Part shown: one piece after another, positions 22,801 through 33,008 of the stretch
Position numbering within the stretch: the stretch's first letter is position 1
Layout: the number at the start of each line of letters is the position of its first letter
NCBI GenBank assembly: GCA_033439295.1
Contig: JAVTLE010000005.1
Location: forward strand, 3,646,501 to 3,710,500
Length of the DNA stretch: 64,000 bases
From: Deuterostichococcus epilithicus
Taxonomy: Eukaryota; Chlorophyta; Trebouxiophyceae; Prasiolales; Stichococcaceae
Direction of reading: 5' to 3'
Translations under genes and position numbers: made by a program
Notes under the pieces: model-generated
Told to the model about the DNA's origin: nothing
Database searches by the model: none
Seen by the model: only the letters and a program-made list of their open reading frames with translations

Positions 22801-24712
22801 CGCCGCGCATGATGGCGGAGCCCTGCCCGGCAAAGCCGAAGGACACGCCCTTGACTCCCTCGAACTCCACTGGCTTGAGCGCCTGGAGGAATAGCAGCAT
22901 GACAGCGTCAGGCGGCACTGTTGTTGATGATAGCATTGCGCTCAGCCACCCGGACTGGTCGCCACCAGCGCTGCCCCCGTTATAGTTTTGAATATGCGCC
23001 TGCAGCTGCTGCGCTTGCTATAGCTGGCGGTGGAACCCACTGCTCTTGGGGCTGCTCACTGCTGGGACACCACAGCAGCCGCCAGTACGTACACAGCAGG
23101 CCGCAGACGTCATCGCACCCGGGTGGCAGGGTCCATGATCATGACGCGGGGGTCGGGGCTGATCATAGTCGGCAGGCTGGGCCCGTGCACGTCCGCGTCC
23201 AATATGCCCACCTTGCCGCCCATCTGCACAGGAGACCAGGCGTCGCAGGGTGTTTGCGGGAGTGGGCACAAGGGTTTCGGCTTGGTGGTGGTCGGGCAGG
23301 CAGCCGGTCTGCCAGGCTGTGCTGTGCAAGGCAGGGAGCCTGGGGGGAGATGTGCTCGGGATCCGGTCGTTGCAGGCATCGACGCGGGCGCTGCGGCAGA
23401 CAGGCGGTTGCCCGCGGCCAGCATGCTGGGCGACAGGTCGCAGCGCCTCGAGGCTCTTCACAGCCACGATCCGGTTCGCAGTGGACGCAGGAAAGCCCCA
23501 AACCCTTGCCTGCAGCAGGGTGTAGGCCAGGTTGACGGCCGTGGTAGACTTGCCGACGCCGCCCTTGCAGCTGGACACGGCGATGACGTGCTTCACACGC
23601 GCCAGGCCCCCCGGCCGGTCGGCGCTCGGCTGCAGCGCCCTCAGCGGGTCGGCGTCCATTTTGAGGGCCACGTCCCGCACCCAGGGCAGCTCGCCCACGT
23701 ACTGCCGCGCCTGCCGGGGCACCAAAGAGGCCAGGCTTTAGGGATTTACCTTACAAAACCCTGCCCATCCGGTGCCACGCGTGTGAAATTTGCCCGTCCG
23801 ATGCGGCTGGGCGGCTCAGCTCGGGCGGTGCATTGTAGCACCACATGCGCATGTTTGCAGGCGCGCAGTTGCATCAGCGGAGCCAAACCACCTCCCGGGG
23901 TTTAAGCAGGCGATGCCATGGCTGCCACGCCGGCACACCTCTGCAGCACACACACGGGCTCGCACGTATCCATGTCGCGCCGATTGCCTCTCGCACACCT
24001 GGCGCTCGAACTCCGCCTTGACGGGGCATGCGGGCGTCGTGAGCTGCAGCCGGAAGCGCACGGAGCCGCTGCCACGATCCGCGGCCAGGTCCCGCACGAA
24101 GCCGCACGTCACAATGTCCTGGCCGAAGTCGGGGTCGATGATGCGCGACAGCGCCGCCAGGACTTCGCCCTCCGCTGATGCCGTGGCCTGCGCGACATGG
24201 CACGGCGGGCCCTCCAGTTCTCGCCGACCTCTGATGTTTGCATTGCCTGACTGCAACCACTGTCCGTTCAGCCCCGCTAGTATCCACATCCGCATTGTCA
24301 GCCGTGTGAACCAGGCAGCGGCTCCTCGACAGGTGTGCTGCACCAGGCGGAGGCAGATGGGCCAGGCAGAGCAGCACTGCATGCCCGACCTGTGTGTGCA
24401 GGATGCGCAACAGCCGAGCGAGGGGATGGCACAGATCGGTACCTGAGCATCAGCTGCTTCTACGGCAGCGCAGACGGTTGCACGCCTGCGACTGCGATGT
24501 GTGGCGATTGGGCGCCTGCTGTCTGCTGTATTGGGCGATGCTCTGCTGCCGCATGCTCTACTGACTTGTCCATTGAGGGTGCTGCTGCCGCTGCTGGCGC
24601 GAGTGGCAGGGCGGCTGCTTCCCAGGACTGCTGATGCGACATTTGTTGCGCGAGCTGGAGTCATCGCCCCCGGCGGCCGGCATGTGCACGGGCTGTGCAT
24701 GATGCCGGACAT
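19819..24712 (-). CDS. HCF101: HCF101, plastid Fe-S cluster scaffold/transfer protein
   Basis: Twelve exons, high to low: 24443-24712, 23999-24187, 23510-23710, 23119-23223, 22789-22882, 22485-22581, 22128-22230, 21725-21890, 21250-21370, 20688-20967, 20265-20369, 19819-20007. A Ser/Ala/Arg-rich leader (starts at 24712 or 24700) suggests plastid import. Domains in order: MIP18/DUF59 ([19 protein letters not shown]); Mrp/ParA P-loop with deviant Walker [54 protein letters not shown] and [10 protein letters not shown]; then the plant HCF101 C-terminal region ([20 protein letters not shown]) and a DUF971 domain ([19 protein letters not shown]). In plants HCF101 assembles 4Fe-4S clusters for photosystem I. 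The intron starting at 23509 has a GC donor (CAG/GCAAGG). Exon 10 carries a long Ala/Gly insertion. Confidence 0.95.
20379..20432. repeat. Short A-rich tandem repeat beside a splice acceptor
   Basis: Four imperfect copies of a unit like aatcacga/attcacga occur in about 54 bp, directly upstream (minus strand) of the HCF101 exon starting at 20369. The composition is sharply A-rich on the plus strand, so T-rich on the transcript. It may act as an extended polypyrimidine tract. Confidence 0.6.
21186..21230. repeat. Interstitial telomere-type repeats
   Basis: Two clusters of the plant-type telomere unit, cccctaaaccctaaat and ctaaaccctaaat, lie about 20 bp apart in an HCF101 intron. Isolated units also occur near 2018, 5880 and 43026. 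Short internal runs like these may come from double-strand-break repair. Confidence 0.75.
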
Positions 24713-25370
24713 GCGCAGTTCCGCTGCCGGTGCAGGCCGGATCTGCTGCCGCTGCACGCCTTCCCGCTGCTGTGCAAGGTGACGCCAGACGTGCACCTGG
24801 TTTGCCACAAACGTCTGTCAAGTCAGGAGGCAGGCAACGTGAGCCATGTGCTGCACAGAGTGGACGCCGGTTCTCGATAAGGTGTCGTTTGCTGCAGGAG
24901 AGTGGCCGCAGCCTCACACACAGCCGTCAAGCCTGTTGCACCATGAGGAGGTTGCAGCGTTGCGCAGTTGAGCAAGTTGTATTGTACGTCAAGTCGTCAA
25001 GATTGCATGCTGGCCGGATCAAATGCGCCAAGCCCTTCTACTTTATTGCCAGGATTTCTTGTGCGGCGGGCCATTGCTTGGTCTGAGTTCCAGTGTTGCA
25101 ATCACACTACAATATCACTCGTCCTGAGGCCAGCGCGTCGGGGCAAGGTGGTGGCGCAGACATCGGTGTCGGAGTTGCCCGCCTTTGCGACAGCCAAGCC
25201 ATTAATCTGCAGCTCTCCGTTCAGTGACTGCGGCTTTGGATCACAAGCCCTGTAGGTTCAGGTGCAGCCAGACCGGGAGTTTTCATAGAGTTCGAAGCTT
25301 CACATCCGCCAGGCACAACCGGCAGCTTTTGTGAGGGCCCAGCGCCGGAGTCTGCGAATATCTTGCCAAG
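24713..25370. promoter_or_regulatory. Divergent promoter region
   Basis: About 660 bp between the start of HCF101 (minus) and the start of the zinc-finger gene (plus). Both promoters should lie here. No gene or clear core element recognised. Confidence 0.45.
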
Positions 25371-27636
25371 ATGATGACCGCAGAGCCCATCCTGGACGTG
25401 CTGCGCGGCATCAGCACGGTGAGTGTCCATTTCTGGGACCGCTTGCGCGTGTCAGAGGTGCAAGGCGCAGCCCATGTGCTTTGCCCCTCACAGCGGCTGC
25501 TGCATGAGCCCAGCAGTCTGCCCAGCCGAGTGCATTTGCCACCGCCCTCCAGTTGCTACGTCCTCTGCTGCGCTGCCTGCTCCGCTGCGCTGCCTGCGCT
25601 TCACAAGTGTCGCGACACTGCTATCCACAATCTGCAGGTGGCCTCCTTCTCGATTGCCCTCAACCAGGTCAAGTCCGTGTGGACGGAGGTCTTCACGGGC
25701 ACCTGCGACCACTGCCACGGCGCCGGCAGCGTCATCTGCCCGCGCTGCAGCGGCACAAAGGACCGGCGCTCGCGGCCGGCGGCCATCAGTGTCACCGCGA
25801 TGGGCTTCGTTGATGGGCTCAACTCCCAGTGAGTGCCCCTTTCCTGCACTCGCAACGTCGGTAGCTAGTTTCTTGAAAATGGGACATCGTGCAATTCTCG
25901 TTGGTGCAATGCGATGTCCCACTCTCCCAGACTGCCATACTGCTTCCAGTCACCAGCCTGCAGTCCTGTTCGTGCTGAAGAAGTGCCAGTCATGTGGTGG
26001 CACTTATGTTGTCGCCACCAGCCCATTGGGATTGCTCGCATGGTGGCCAGGCGGGGGCAGTGCCTGGCTGCGTGGCATGCGCTCCTGCCTCTGCGGCCGC
26101 GCCCTGATCGTGAGCACCTGTTCCATTCGCGCTGCTGCGCAGCCACCCGTGCCTGTGGTGCGGCCCTAACGGGCCCAACGACTTTGAGGAGGACGTGACA
26201 GACGACGAGGAGCGCGCCTGGGCGGTGCGAGACGACCTGATGCTGGCCATGGTCAACCGGTGAGCAACAACTTTCTCATTCCTGATGGTCGTGAAGGTTG
26301 CCCTCAACCTCTTTGCTCGCTCACCATCCCGATGCGGGCGGTGCAGGACGACCTGCAGTTCAACTGGAGGGTTGAGATGAACAAAGGCCAATGGAACCTC
26401 GAACCTTGCTCGGAGCATTGCGCTTTTCACTCCGGCCTCGAACACGCCCCGAGTGCAGCCGAGTCACCAAACTCAGGCATTGCTAGAAGGCGTACAGCTG
26501 GATTCAGTCGATATGTGAGAACAAGCATAGCATTGTAGGCCGTCAAGACAAGTGCGACTAGCACGGAAGAGTCAGACCGAGAGCCAGGCTGCATGGTATC
26601 ATCAAGGTCATCGGCGATCAGGTCACAGCGCAAACCATTCGGACTGCAAGCGGCGGGTGTTCGGGAGTTCCTGGCTGGCGCACCTTTGTCTGCACACATT
26701 GTGACTCGCGCATTCTCCTGCCGCAGGCCTCGCAAGTCGAAGATTCAGGTTCTGGCCGGCACGGTGCCGTGCCCCGAGTGCAAGGGTGCCGGGCAGTATA
26801 AGCGGCACACGCCCAACTTCACGCGCTTCTTCGGGTTGCAGGAGCCCTGGCACTTCGAGGTGCGACTGCACGTCGTCCAGTGCAGGCATATGACCCGCCT
26901 GTTTCGCCTGCAGACGACACTGTCCGCTTGATGAACCGAAGCATGCGCACTTGTAAGCTGCATGCGCTGCGACTCTGTGCAAGCAGTCGCTCTGCGGCTG
27001 CTCCTTTAAAGTGAGCCTGCCTCAGTATCAACCTGGAACCCACTTCGTGCACAGGTCGCGGAGCGGCTCAGCGAGATGTACGTGGGGGCAGAGAACCGGC
27101 CGAAGACGCGGCGGCGACAGATGCTCGAATACCCCGGGGCGCCGCCGCCCAAGCCAGCGCGCTTCAGCGACAGTACGCCTTTTCAGCAGTCCCTTCGTTT
27201 CAGACTCACATGGGCTGACACATGCCGGAGGATGCACAAGGGCCGACGCTCTGCCCATCGCTCCCGCTGTCTGTTCTCCGAATCTGGGAGTCCCTGGCAG
27301 CTGCACACGGAGGCTTCATGCCGTGTTCCTCATGGACTGCCATGGCATTGGTGGTTGGTGGTCAAAGCCTCAGGCCTGCAGCCGGCATGCGCGTGCCTCT
27401 GAGCATGCGCGTTAGCTTCAGTAATGCACCTGCAAGATATTGCTAGACGGAAGGCGGAGCGTGAACGATCGCCTGACGGTCTGCCTTTGCTCGGCCATGC
27501 AGTGCCGCAGCAGCCGGCGGAGGAGCAGCCGCAGGCGGCACTCAGCGAGGTCATGACGGGGCGGGACCAGCTGACGGCGGACGACTACATCCTGCCCTAC
27601 ATAGACGACAGCGACTCAGAGCAGGAGGAGCCGTAG
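25371..27636 (+). CDS. DnaJ-type cysteine-rich zinc-finger protein
   Basis: Exons 25371-25418, 25638-25828, 26143-26259, 26727-26859, 27055 to about 27171, and a last exon ending at 27636; phases agree for the first five. The protein has CxxCxGxG-like pairs: CDHCHGAGSVICPRCSG, PCLWCGPNGPND and CPECKGAGQYKRH. It also has an acidic helix (FEEDVTDDEERAWAVRDD) and a Pro-rich, acidic C-terminus (DDYILPYIDDSDSEQEEP). The cysteine pattern resembles the zinc-binding region of DnaJ and plant DnaJ-related proteins, but there is no J domain (no HPD). A role as a plastid or cytosolic folding or assembly factor is inference. No clear transit peptide. The start at MMTAEPILDV follows short sequence rich in stops. 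The junction into the last exon is uncertain. Confidence 0.65.
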
Positions 27637-28206
27637 TGGCAGGCTTGCGTTCCAGATGTGGCGACTTGGATGTATGTCTTGCGTCAGGACCTTCAATCTG
27701 GAACCATGTGGCTGGCCAGGCCAGGTCATGCCATTACGATTGTGGGCACGCTTTGAACAGGTTTTCGCTGGGTCAACAACACGTCCTGTCCTGTGACCAC
27801 ATCGACTTGCGCATGGGGCCGCTAGGTGCATAGCATACTGCTGCGCTGAGTGCGACTCGCTGTACCCTCGCCTGTCGGCAGTGTCATTCCGCAGGCGCCG
27901 CCAACCATGCATCGGAAAGGCGGCAGCCCTTCCAGTCAGCCTGGCTTCTCAGATCAAGCGCTTTCGCTGATTTTATGCATGCCAGACCAAGCTCGTCTCA
28001 GTGCAGTTCCACCCGCCTGCGCTTTGGAGTTCGACCCCAACATCCGGGGATAGCACTGAGGAACCGCGCGGGATTGACTGGCGGTCAAGGTTTTTATACC
28101 CCATGCTGGCGGTGTCAGAACACCCACCCTGCAGCGCACAGCAGGGAGGTAGCAAGCTAGCACTCCATTGCTTCGCATATCACAGACAAGTCGCAAAGTG
28201 CCCGAA
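27637..28206. other. Intergenic interval between two plus-strand genes
   Basis: About 570 bp for the 3' UTR of the zinc-finger gene and the promoter of DCC1. No gene or structured element seen. Confidence 0.5.
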
Positions 28207-31200
28207 ATGATCGGACCGCTACAGCTGGTGCTTGGACAGGAAACGCGCCTTCAGTATGGCTCCGCCGTCCGTCAAGATTTGAAACTGATGGAGGTGGACG
28301 AGGACGTGCTGAAGGAGCTGCAGACGCTCGGGTGTGCCATCTCCACCTTCTTGTTGAGTTATCAGTGTATCTCCATGGCGTCCGATCAGGTTTGCAAGCT
28401 GATCCGATCTCAAACAAATCTATGGTTTCGCGGCCGCAAATCTGAAATATGTACGTCCTTGCCGATTACACGTCTTTGCTGAACATTTCCAGGAAACACT
28501 TGATTCCCACGAAAACGAAAAGCCGATGCATCGGACATGTCCAGACTCTCCTGTCAGTTCAGCGGGCTCGCTATGCGTTGGCATGCTGTGGTGGTCATGC
28601 AGGCAGCGCCAATCAGGGGCGTGGTTTGCCTGACCACTGAGGCGCTGGTTGCCTTCGCATGGATCCGCAGAAGCGCCTATCAGGAGATAACCGGCAGCAA
28701 AATCTCGCATATGCATATGGGCAGCATGTTGCTGGCGCAGGGGGTGCATCAAGGGCGATTCATCATCTGGCGAGGCGGTTCTGTGCACAGAAGCGCGCAC
28801 CTATGCGCTCAAGCACGTGGGGACGACGAACACGATGCTGCTGATGCCGCAGCCGCAGGTGCGGCTGCCTCCTACAAGCAGTGGCAGCGCCTTGCCACAG
28901 TTGGACCCCTGCCGCATGCATGGCAGCCGGCCATTGTCTACGGCGCTGCAGCTTGACACGCAGCTGAAAATCTGCTGCTTCCTGCGTTTTGCATGTACTT
29001 TGCCGCGCATGTTCGCTGCTCTGGTACGCGTCTTGTTCAAATTGCTTGCTCCCTGCCGCGCAGAGCGGCACCAGCGGTCCGGCAGCTGTTGGCGGGGCGG
29101 CAGCAGTGGGCGTGGCGGCTGAGGCCAATTTCCACATGGAAACCGCACGGGCAGCGCCGCGGCTCAGCACCCTGGATAGCCTCCTGCCGGTGCCCGCATT
29201 TTCTGCAGTGCTTCCCTCTCCTTGGCTTCGTGGTGCTGTGCCCTGGCACTGCAATGCAGGGCCTCAATCTGCGTGTGGACCCCCGCGGGGATGGCTCCCG
29301 CGCTGTCTCGGCCACGCGGCCATGATTATATCGTCAAGCGTCTTGGTGAAAACCTGGCGGCTTGCTGTGGCTGCTCTGCCAACCGGCCGTGGCAGCGATC
29401 CCGAGAAGCTTGGTGAATCTGTCTGCAGCGCCATCACAGATGCAGCTGCACCCCCTGCTCGCGAGCCCATGCGCACTGTGCATCAACTCTGCATCGTCAC
29501 ATGTGTGCAGCTGTTTGACGGTGAGGAAGATGGCGACGGCGGGGCCGCCTCAGGCGGCGACTCACCCCGGGCGGCGTCGACCAACGGCGCTGCCGCGGGC
29601 CCGCTGACCTTCGACGAATTGCTCGCGTATGTGCAGGCGAGTTTGTCACCGCCTCTGCACCTGGCCGCCCCGCACTGCATTCCAAGGCTGAAGCCCTGTG
29701 TGTGTGCGACGCACGGCGTCAGTCCCCTGGTTGCACTTGTGCCCATTGGCACTGCGTGCACCACCACAGTCAAGTCTGCAGGAATTCTGGACCCGCAGGC
29801 AAGTGCGGCGGAGCTGCGAGCAGCTCTGCGGGAGCGGGGGGCGCTCGAACTGGACGGCACGTGGCGCCGGCTGGACCCAGAGTTCCTGGTGCGGCCCCTT
29901 GGCGCAGAAGCGCAGTGTCTGGCCACGCATGCTTGCAGGGACCGGCACGCTTGCTCGTGGGCAACCGTTGCTGGGCTCAGTATCAGCTGCCAGTCAGGGA
30001 GGGCGGAGCTGGGCAGGCGGCGCTGCACTCGAACGACAGGTGTTGGAGGATATGTTGCTGCAAGCTTGCATGGCGCAGCCTTGGCACAACTGCCACAGTT
30101 GTGCACCAGCACACCTGACCAGTACCGGCTGACGACCCTATGCAGCAGCAATCACGACGTCCAGATACCTGATTTGTCATCTCCCAAACAGGGCACGCTT
30201 CTGGAGCTGCTCCTACTGAGCGTGACGCAGCACGGCTGGGCACGGGAGGCGATCGACGGTGACGCGGCGGCAGCAGCATTGCAGGAGGATGGCTTCGACC
30301 CGCGGTGCGGACCATGCAGATCTGATGTACTGCTTGTTCATATCCTCTCCATTCCACATATTCTGCCTGCCATCAAGTCGCTTTGTCGGCCTGCACCCGG
30401 CTCGTGTTCTTGCCATGGATCTTTTGAGTGGCATGATCTGAATGCAAAGCAGCACACGGCAGTATGTACTTGGCACTGATCGCTCAGAGAAGGAATACCA
30501 GATCCAAGCTAAAATTATCATTCCCTGCTCATAACATGCCCGCCTTTGCTGACGCAGAGTGGTGCGGCACTGCCTGAGCCTATTCTGCAGCCTGGCCGGC
30601 AGCGGCGGCGACTCAGGCGGCAGCGGCACTGCCGGCGGGGCGGCCGGCCACTGGAAGCTCGAAGACGACCAGGTGAGGACCCACACACCGGACCAGTGGT
30701 TTGCAGAATCTACAGCATTCCAAGTCGGTTGAGCGTGAGTGAGCTGTTGCAGCTGCGGCGTCTTTGAATAGTTGAAGTGGCCCTGTCGGTGCATCCGCTG
30801 CGGCGGCGGCGGTCCAATTGTGTGTGCGTGCATTGGACGACAGCAGGCTGACGGCAGACAGCAGGGGCTGCAGCCGTCTGCAGGATGGCAGCTGGCACGG
30901 AAACGGGACGGGCTCTTGCAGCTGAACCCTGTGCAAGCCAGGCGCCTGGACCCCTGAAGTGCTGCTGAAGCCTGCGAACCCGGTGGTGCTGGTTTAGGGT
31001 TTTGGCTGTGCGCCGCAGGTGGCGCGCCACTTCGCCTGCAAGCTGCTGCGGCAGCGGCCGGTCTGGGAGCGACGTGAGTTCCTGGCAGCCTGGCAGGACG
31101 CACTGCCCGAGGTGCAGCCATCTTCATCTCGGACGTTGATGATTGAGACCGCTCACATTGAGTCCATCGTCATGCAACCGTCATGCAATCGTCTTGCAAT

Positions 31201-31984
31201 CGTCACGTTGCAATACACGGACAGCGGCATCACAGGGTGGCTGTTGACCAGTGGAAGAGCATCGTGCTGGAAGCGTACTGCTTGACGACTGACATCAGGA
31301 CCGGCCGCTGCAGCCTCCTGAACTGTCGGGAAAGCGGCACACTGCGGCAGGTCTCGCTGCAGGGCAGTCCAGTGCGCTGCGGAGCGCGGCGCTCACAGAG
31401 TCGGACGGCCAAGCGCACAGCTCCAGTGGTTTCGGGATGTCACAGTGGAGCTGCCAACAATTCAGGTCCGTCCCTGCAGGGCATCCAGCCGGACGAGGGC
31501 GTGCTGATCGGCGAGGCGCTGGCCGAAGCGGACGAGAAGCTGCGGGCCTTCCCGAAGGCCGAGCTGCCGCCGCAGCCGGCGGCGCGCTTCGCCGCGCTGT
31601 TTGCAGCACGCCGGCACTGGGCCGCGGCAGACATCGTGCCGTACCTCCAGGGCGTGCAGGCGAGTCTGGTTCTGATCCTGCAATGGCCGAGCGGCGAGAG
31701 GCAGTGGCGCCTGTCTCTCGCTACGCCGGCAGGCCAGGCCTGCCTGCGACGCCGATGCTGCGCTGCATGGAAGGTCCGCAGCAGCGCAGGCGCATGCGCC
31801 GTCATGGTGTGCCGCCCTCGAATGGGGGCTCTGCTGCCATGTGTGCGGATCGGTTTGAAACCCGAATGTGCAGCTGCCTGCTGCTGCGCAGGCGCCGGGG
31901 CAGTCTGTCGAGGCGCTGCTGCTGCGGCACGCGCGCGCCAGCCAGCCGTCGCCGTCTGAGCCACCAATCTACAGCGCGCGATGA
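28207..31984 (+). CDS. DCC1: Sister-chromatid cohesion protein DCC1
   Basis: Exons: from ATG 28207 (about 28207-28331), 28754-28858, 29064-29189, 29511-29636, 29799-29888, 30192-30304, 30560-30672, 31019-31111, 31480-31659, 31892-31984. Family features in order: GEAVLCTEARTYALKHVGTT followed by NTMLLMPQ; AEANFHMETARAAPRLSTL; ELDGTWRRLDPEFL; REFLAAWQDALPE; HWAAADIVPYLQGV; and the end SVEALLLRHARASQ with PPIYSAR. DCC1 with CTF8 and CTF18 forms the alternative clamp loader used for cohesion and fork stability in the nucleus. The join between the first two exons is not resolved, and a small exon may be missing there. Introns starting at 29637 and 31660 have GC donors (CAG/GCGAGT). At 29637 the same CAGGC(A/G)AGT string also sits at the acceptor, so the intron is bounded by a direct repeat. 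Confidence 0.9.
31168..31214 (+). repeat. 11-bp tandem repeat in a DCC1 intron
   Basis: Four imperfect units: cgtcatgcaac, cgtcatgcaat, cgtcttgcaat, cgtcacgttgcaat. A short minisatellite with no evident function. Confidence 0.8.
31345..31385 (+). repeat. Echo of a DCC1 exon start
   Basis: The real exon starts at 31480 after aggtccgtccctgcag and reads ggcatccagccg. A copy starts at 31363 after aggtctcgctgcag and reads ggcagtccagtgcg. Both the end of the intron and the first exon bases are copied; spacing is 117 bp. Confidence 0.75.
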
Positions 31985-33008
31985 CACAGCGGCATGGAGA
32001 AGCAGTTTCTATTGTGGAACAATGCTACATGAGACATGTATCCATCATATCGGGGCACGGGCAGATCAACTGGGGCGGCGGGCAAGTCATCATCGGCCGG
32101 TGCTTTGATCCATTGCAAATGGTGTTGAAGAGAGCACCTCTTTCTTTACAGCAAGAAACCGGCACCTGCTGCAGAGAGATGCTCATCGCATTGCAGCAAC
32201 CTAAGGCGCCAGAAAGAGCGTCTTCACATATTGTGTGGTCAGGCTTGAAAGGATACTTGTTTGGGTCGTGACTCTGTTGTTTAGAATGACAAGCACCGGC
32301 GACCCCTGTTACAGAAGTCGGGAGAACGTCGAACTCACTTCTCAAAGCAGGTAGACCACGGGCAGAAGAACCTGCCTTATATCATCACAAAACCTGTCCG
32401 TCCGTGCAATTGAACATGTCTGCCGGCCTGCCGGGGGCAGCGTATTTGGCTGTCCGACATGCCCCCTGTGGCTTTTCCTCCCCCCTCCGTTCTCTGCCTG
32501 CCCACCTGCACACCAATCACCAAACACCGCGCCTCCTGCGCCTGCGCGGGTGCAATAAGACCCTGTGTTACGACCATGTGCCTGGATGCCTGACCGCTGC
32601 CGGCGCGAGCATTGCTGCAGTCCTAGTCGCCGCCGCCGCCGCCGCAGGCACACCCCACTGGGACACCCCATTGGCAATAGCCCTGGCCGCCGCCGCCGCG
32701 GCCCTAGGCACCGCTGTCGCGGGCGCCGCCGCTGCCTTCGGACACATTCGCCGGCATGAGGCAGCTTACGTCTGCCTGCAGGTGCAGGTATCACAAAACC
32801 GTGAGTGAACTGCGAGGAAGATTTGCCCTGCACAGAGCTGATCCCTAGGAGTTCATTTGTGAGTCTCTGGCAACAGGCTGCAGGCGCTTGTCAGATCCAG
32901 CGGCAGAGAAGCAGGGAGCGCTTGCAAGGTTTCAAGTGTGCACAAGCCGGGCGTACACAGTATATTTGGGAGCAGCTGTCATCACAGGTTTGGGACCGTT
33001 CAGGTGAC
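31985..33008. other. Intergenic interval between convergent genes
   Basis: About 1 kb between the DCC1 stop and the stop of a minus-strand gene. A plus-strand frame at about 32404-32808 codes for Ala-rich hydrophobic stretches, but these come from GCC triplet runs (about 32627-32650 and 32689-32705). I do not call it a gene. Confidence 0.45.

Noticed and set aside
25975-26010. Possible echo of the zinc-finger exon starting at 26143
   Set aside because: Similarity is limited to a short cysteine-coding string and the spacing alignment is poor, so it was not counted among the echoes.
32404-32808. Ala-rich membrane-protein-like frame
   Set aside because: The hydrophobic stretches come from GCC triplet runs. 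There is no leader, family motif or splice context.
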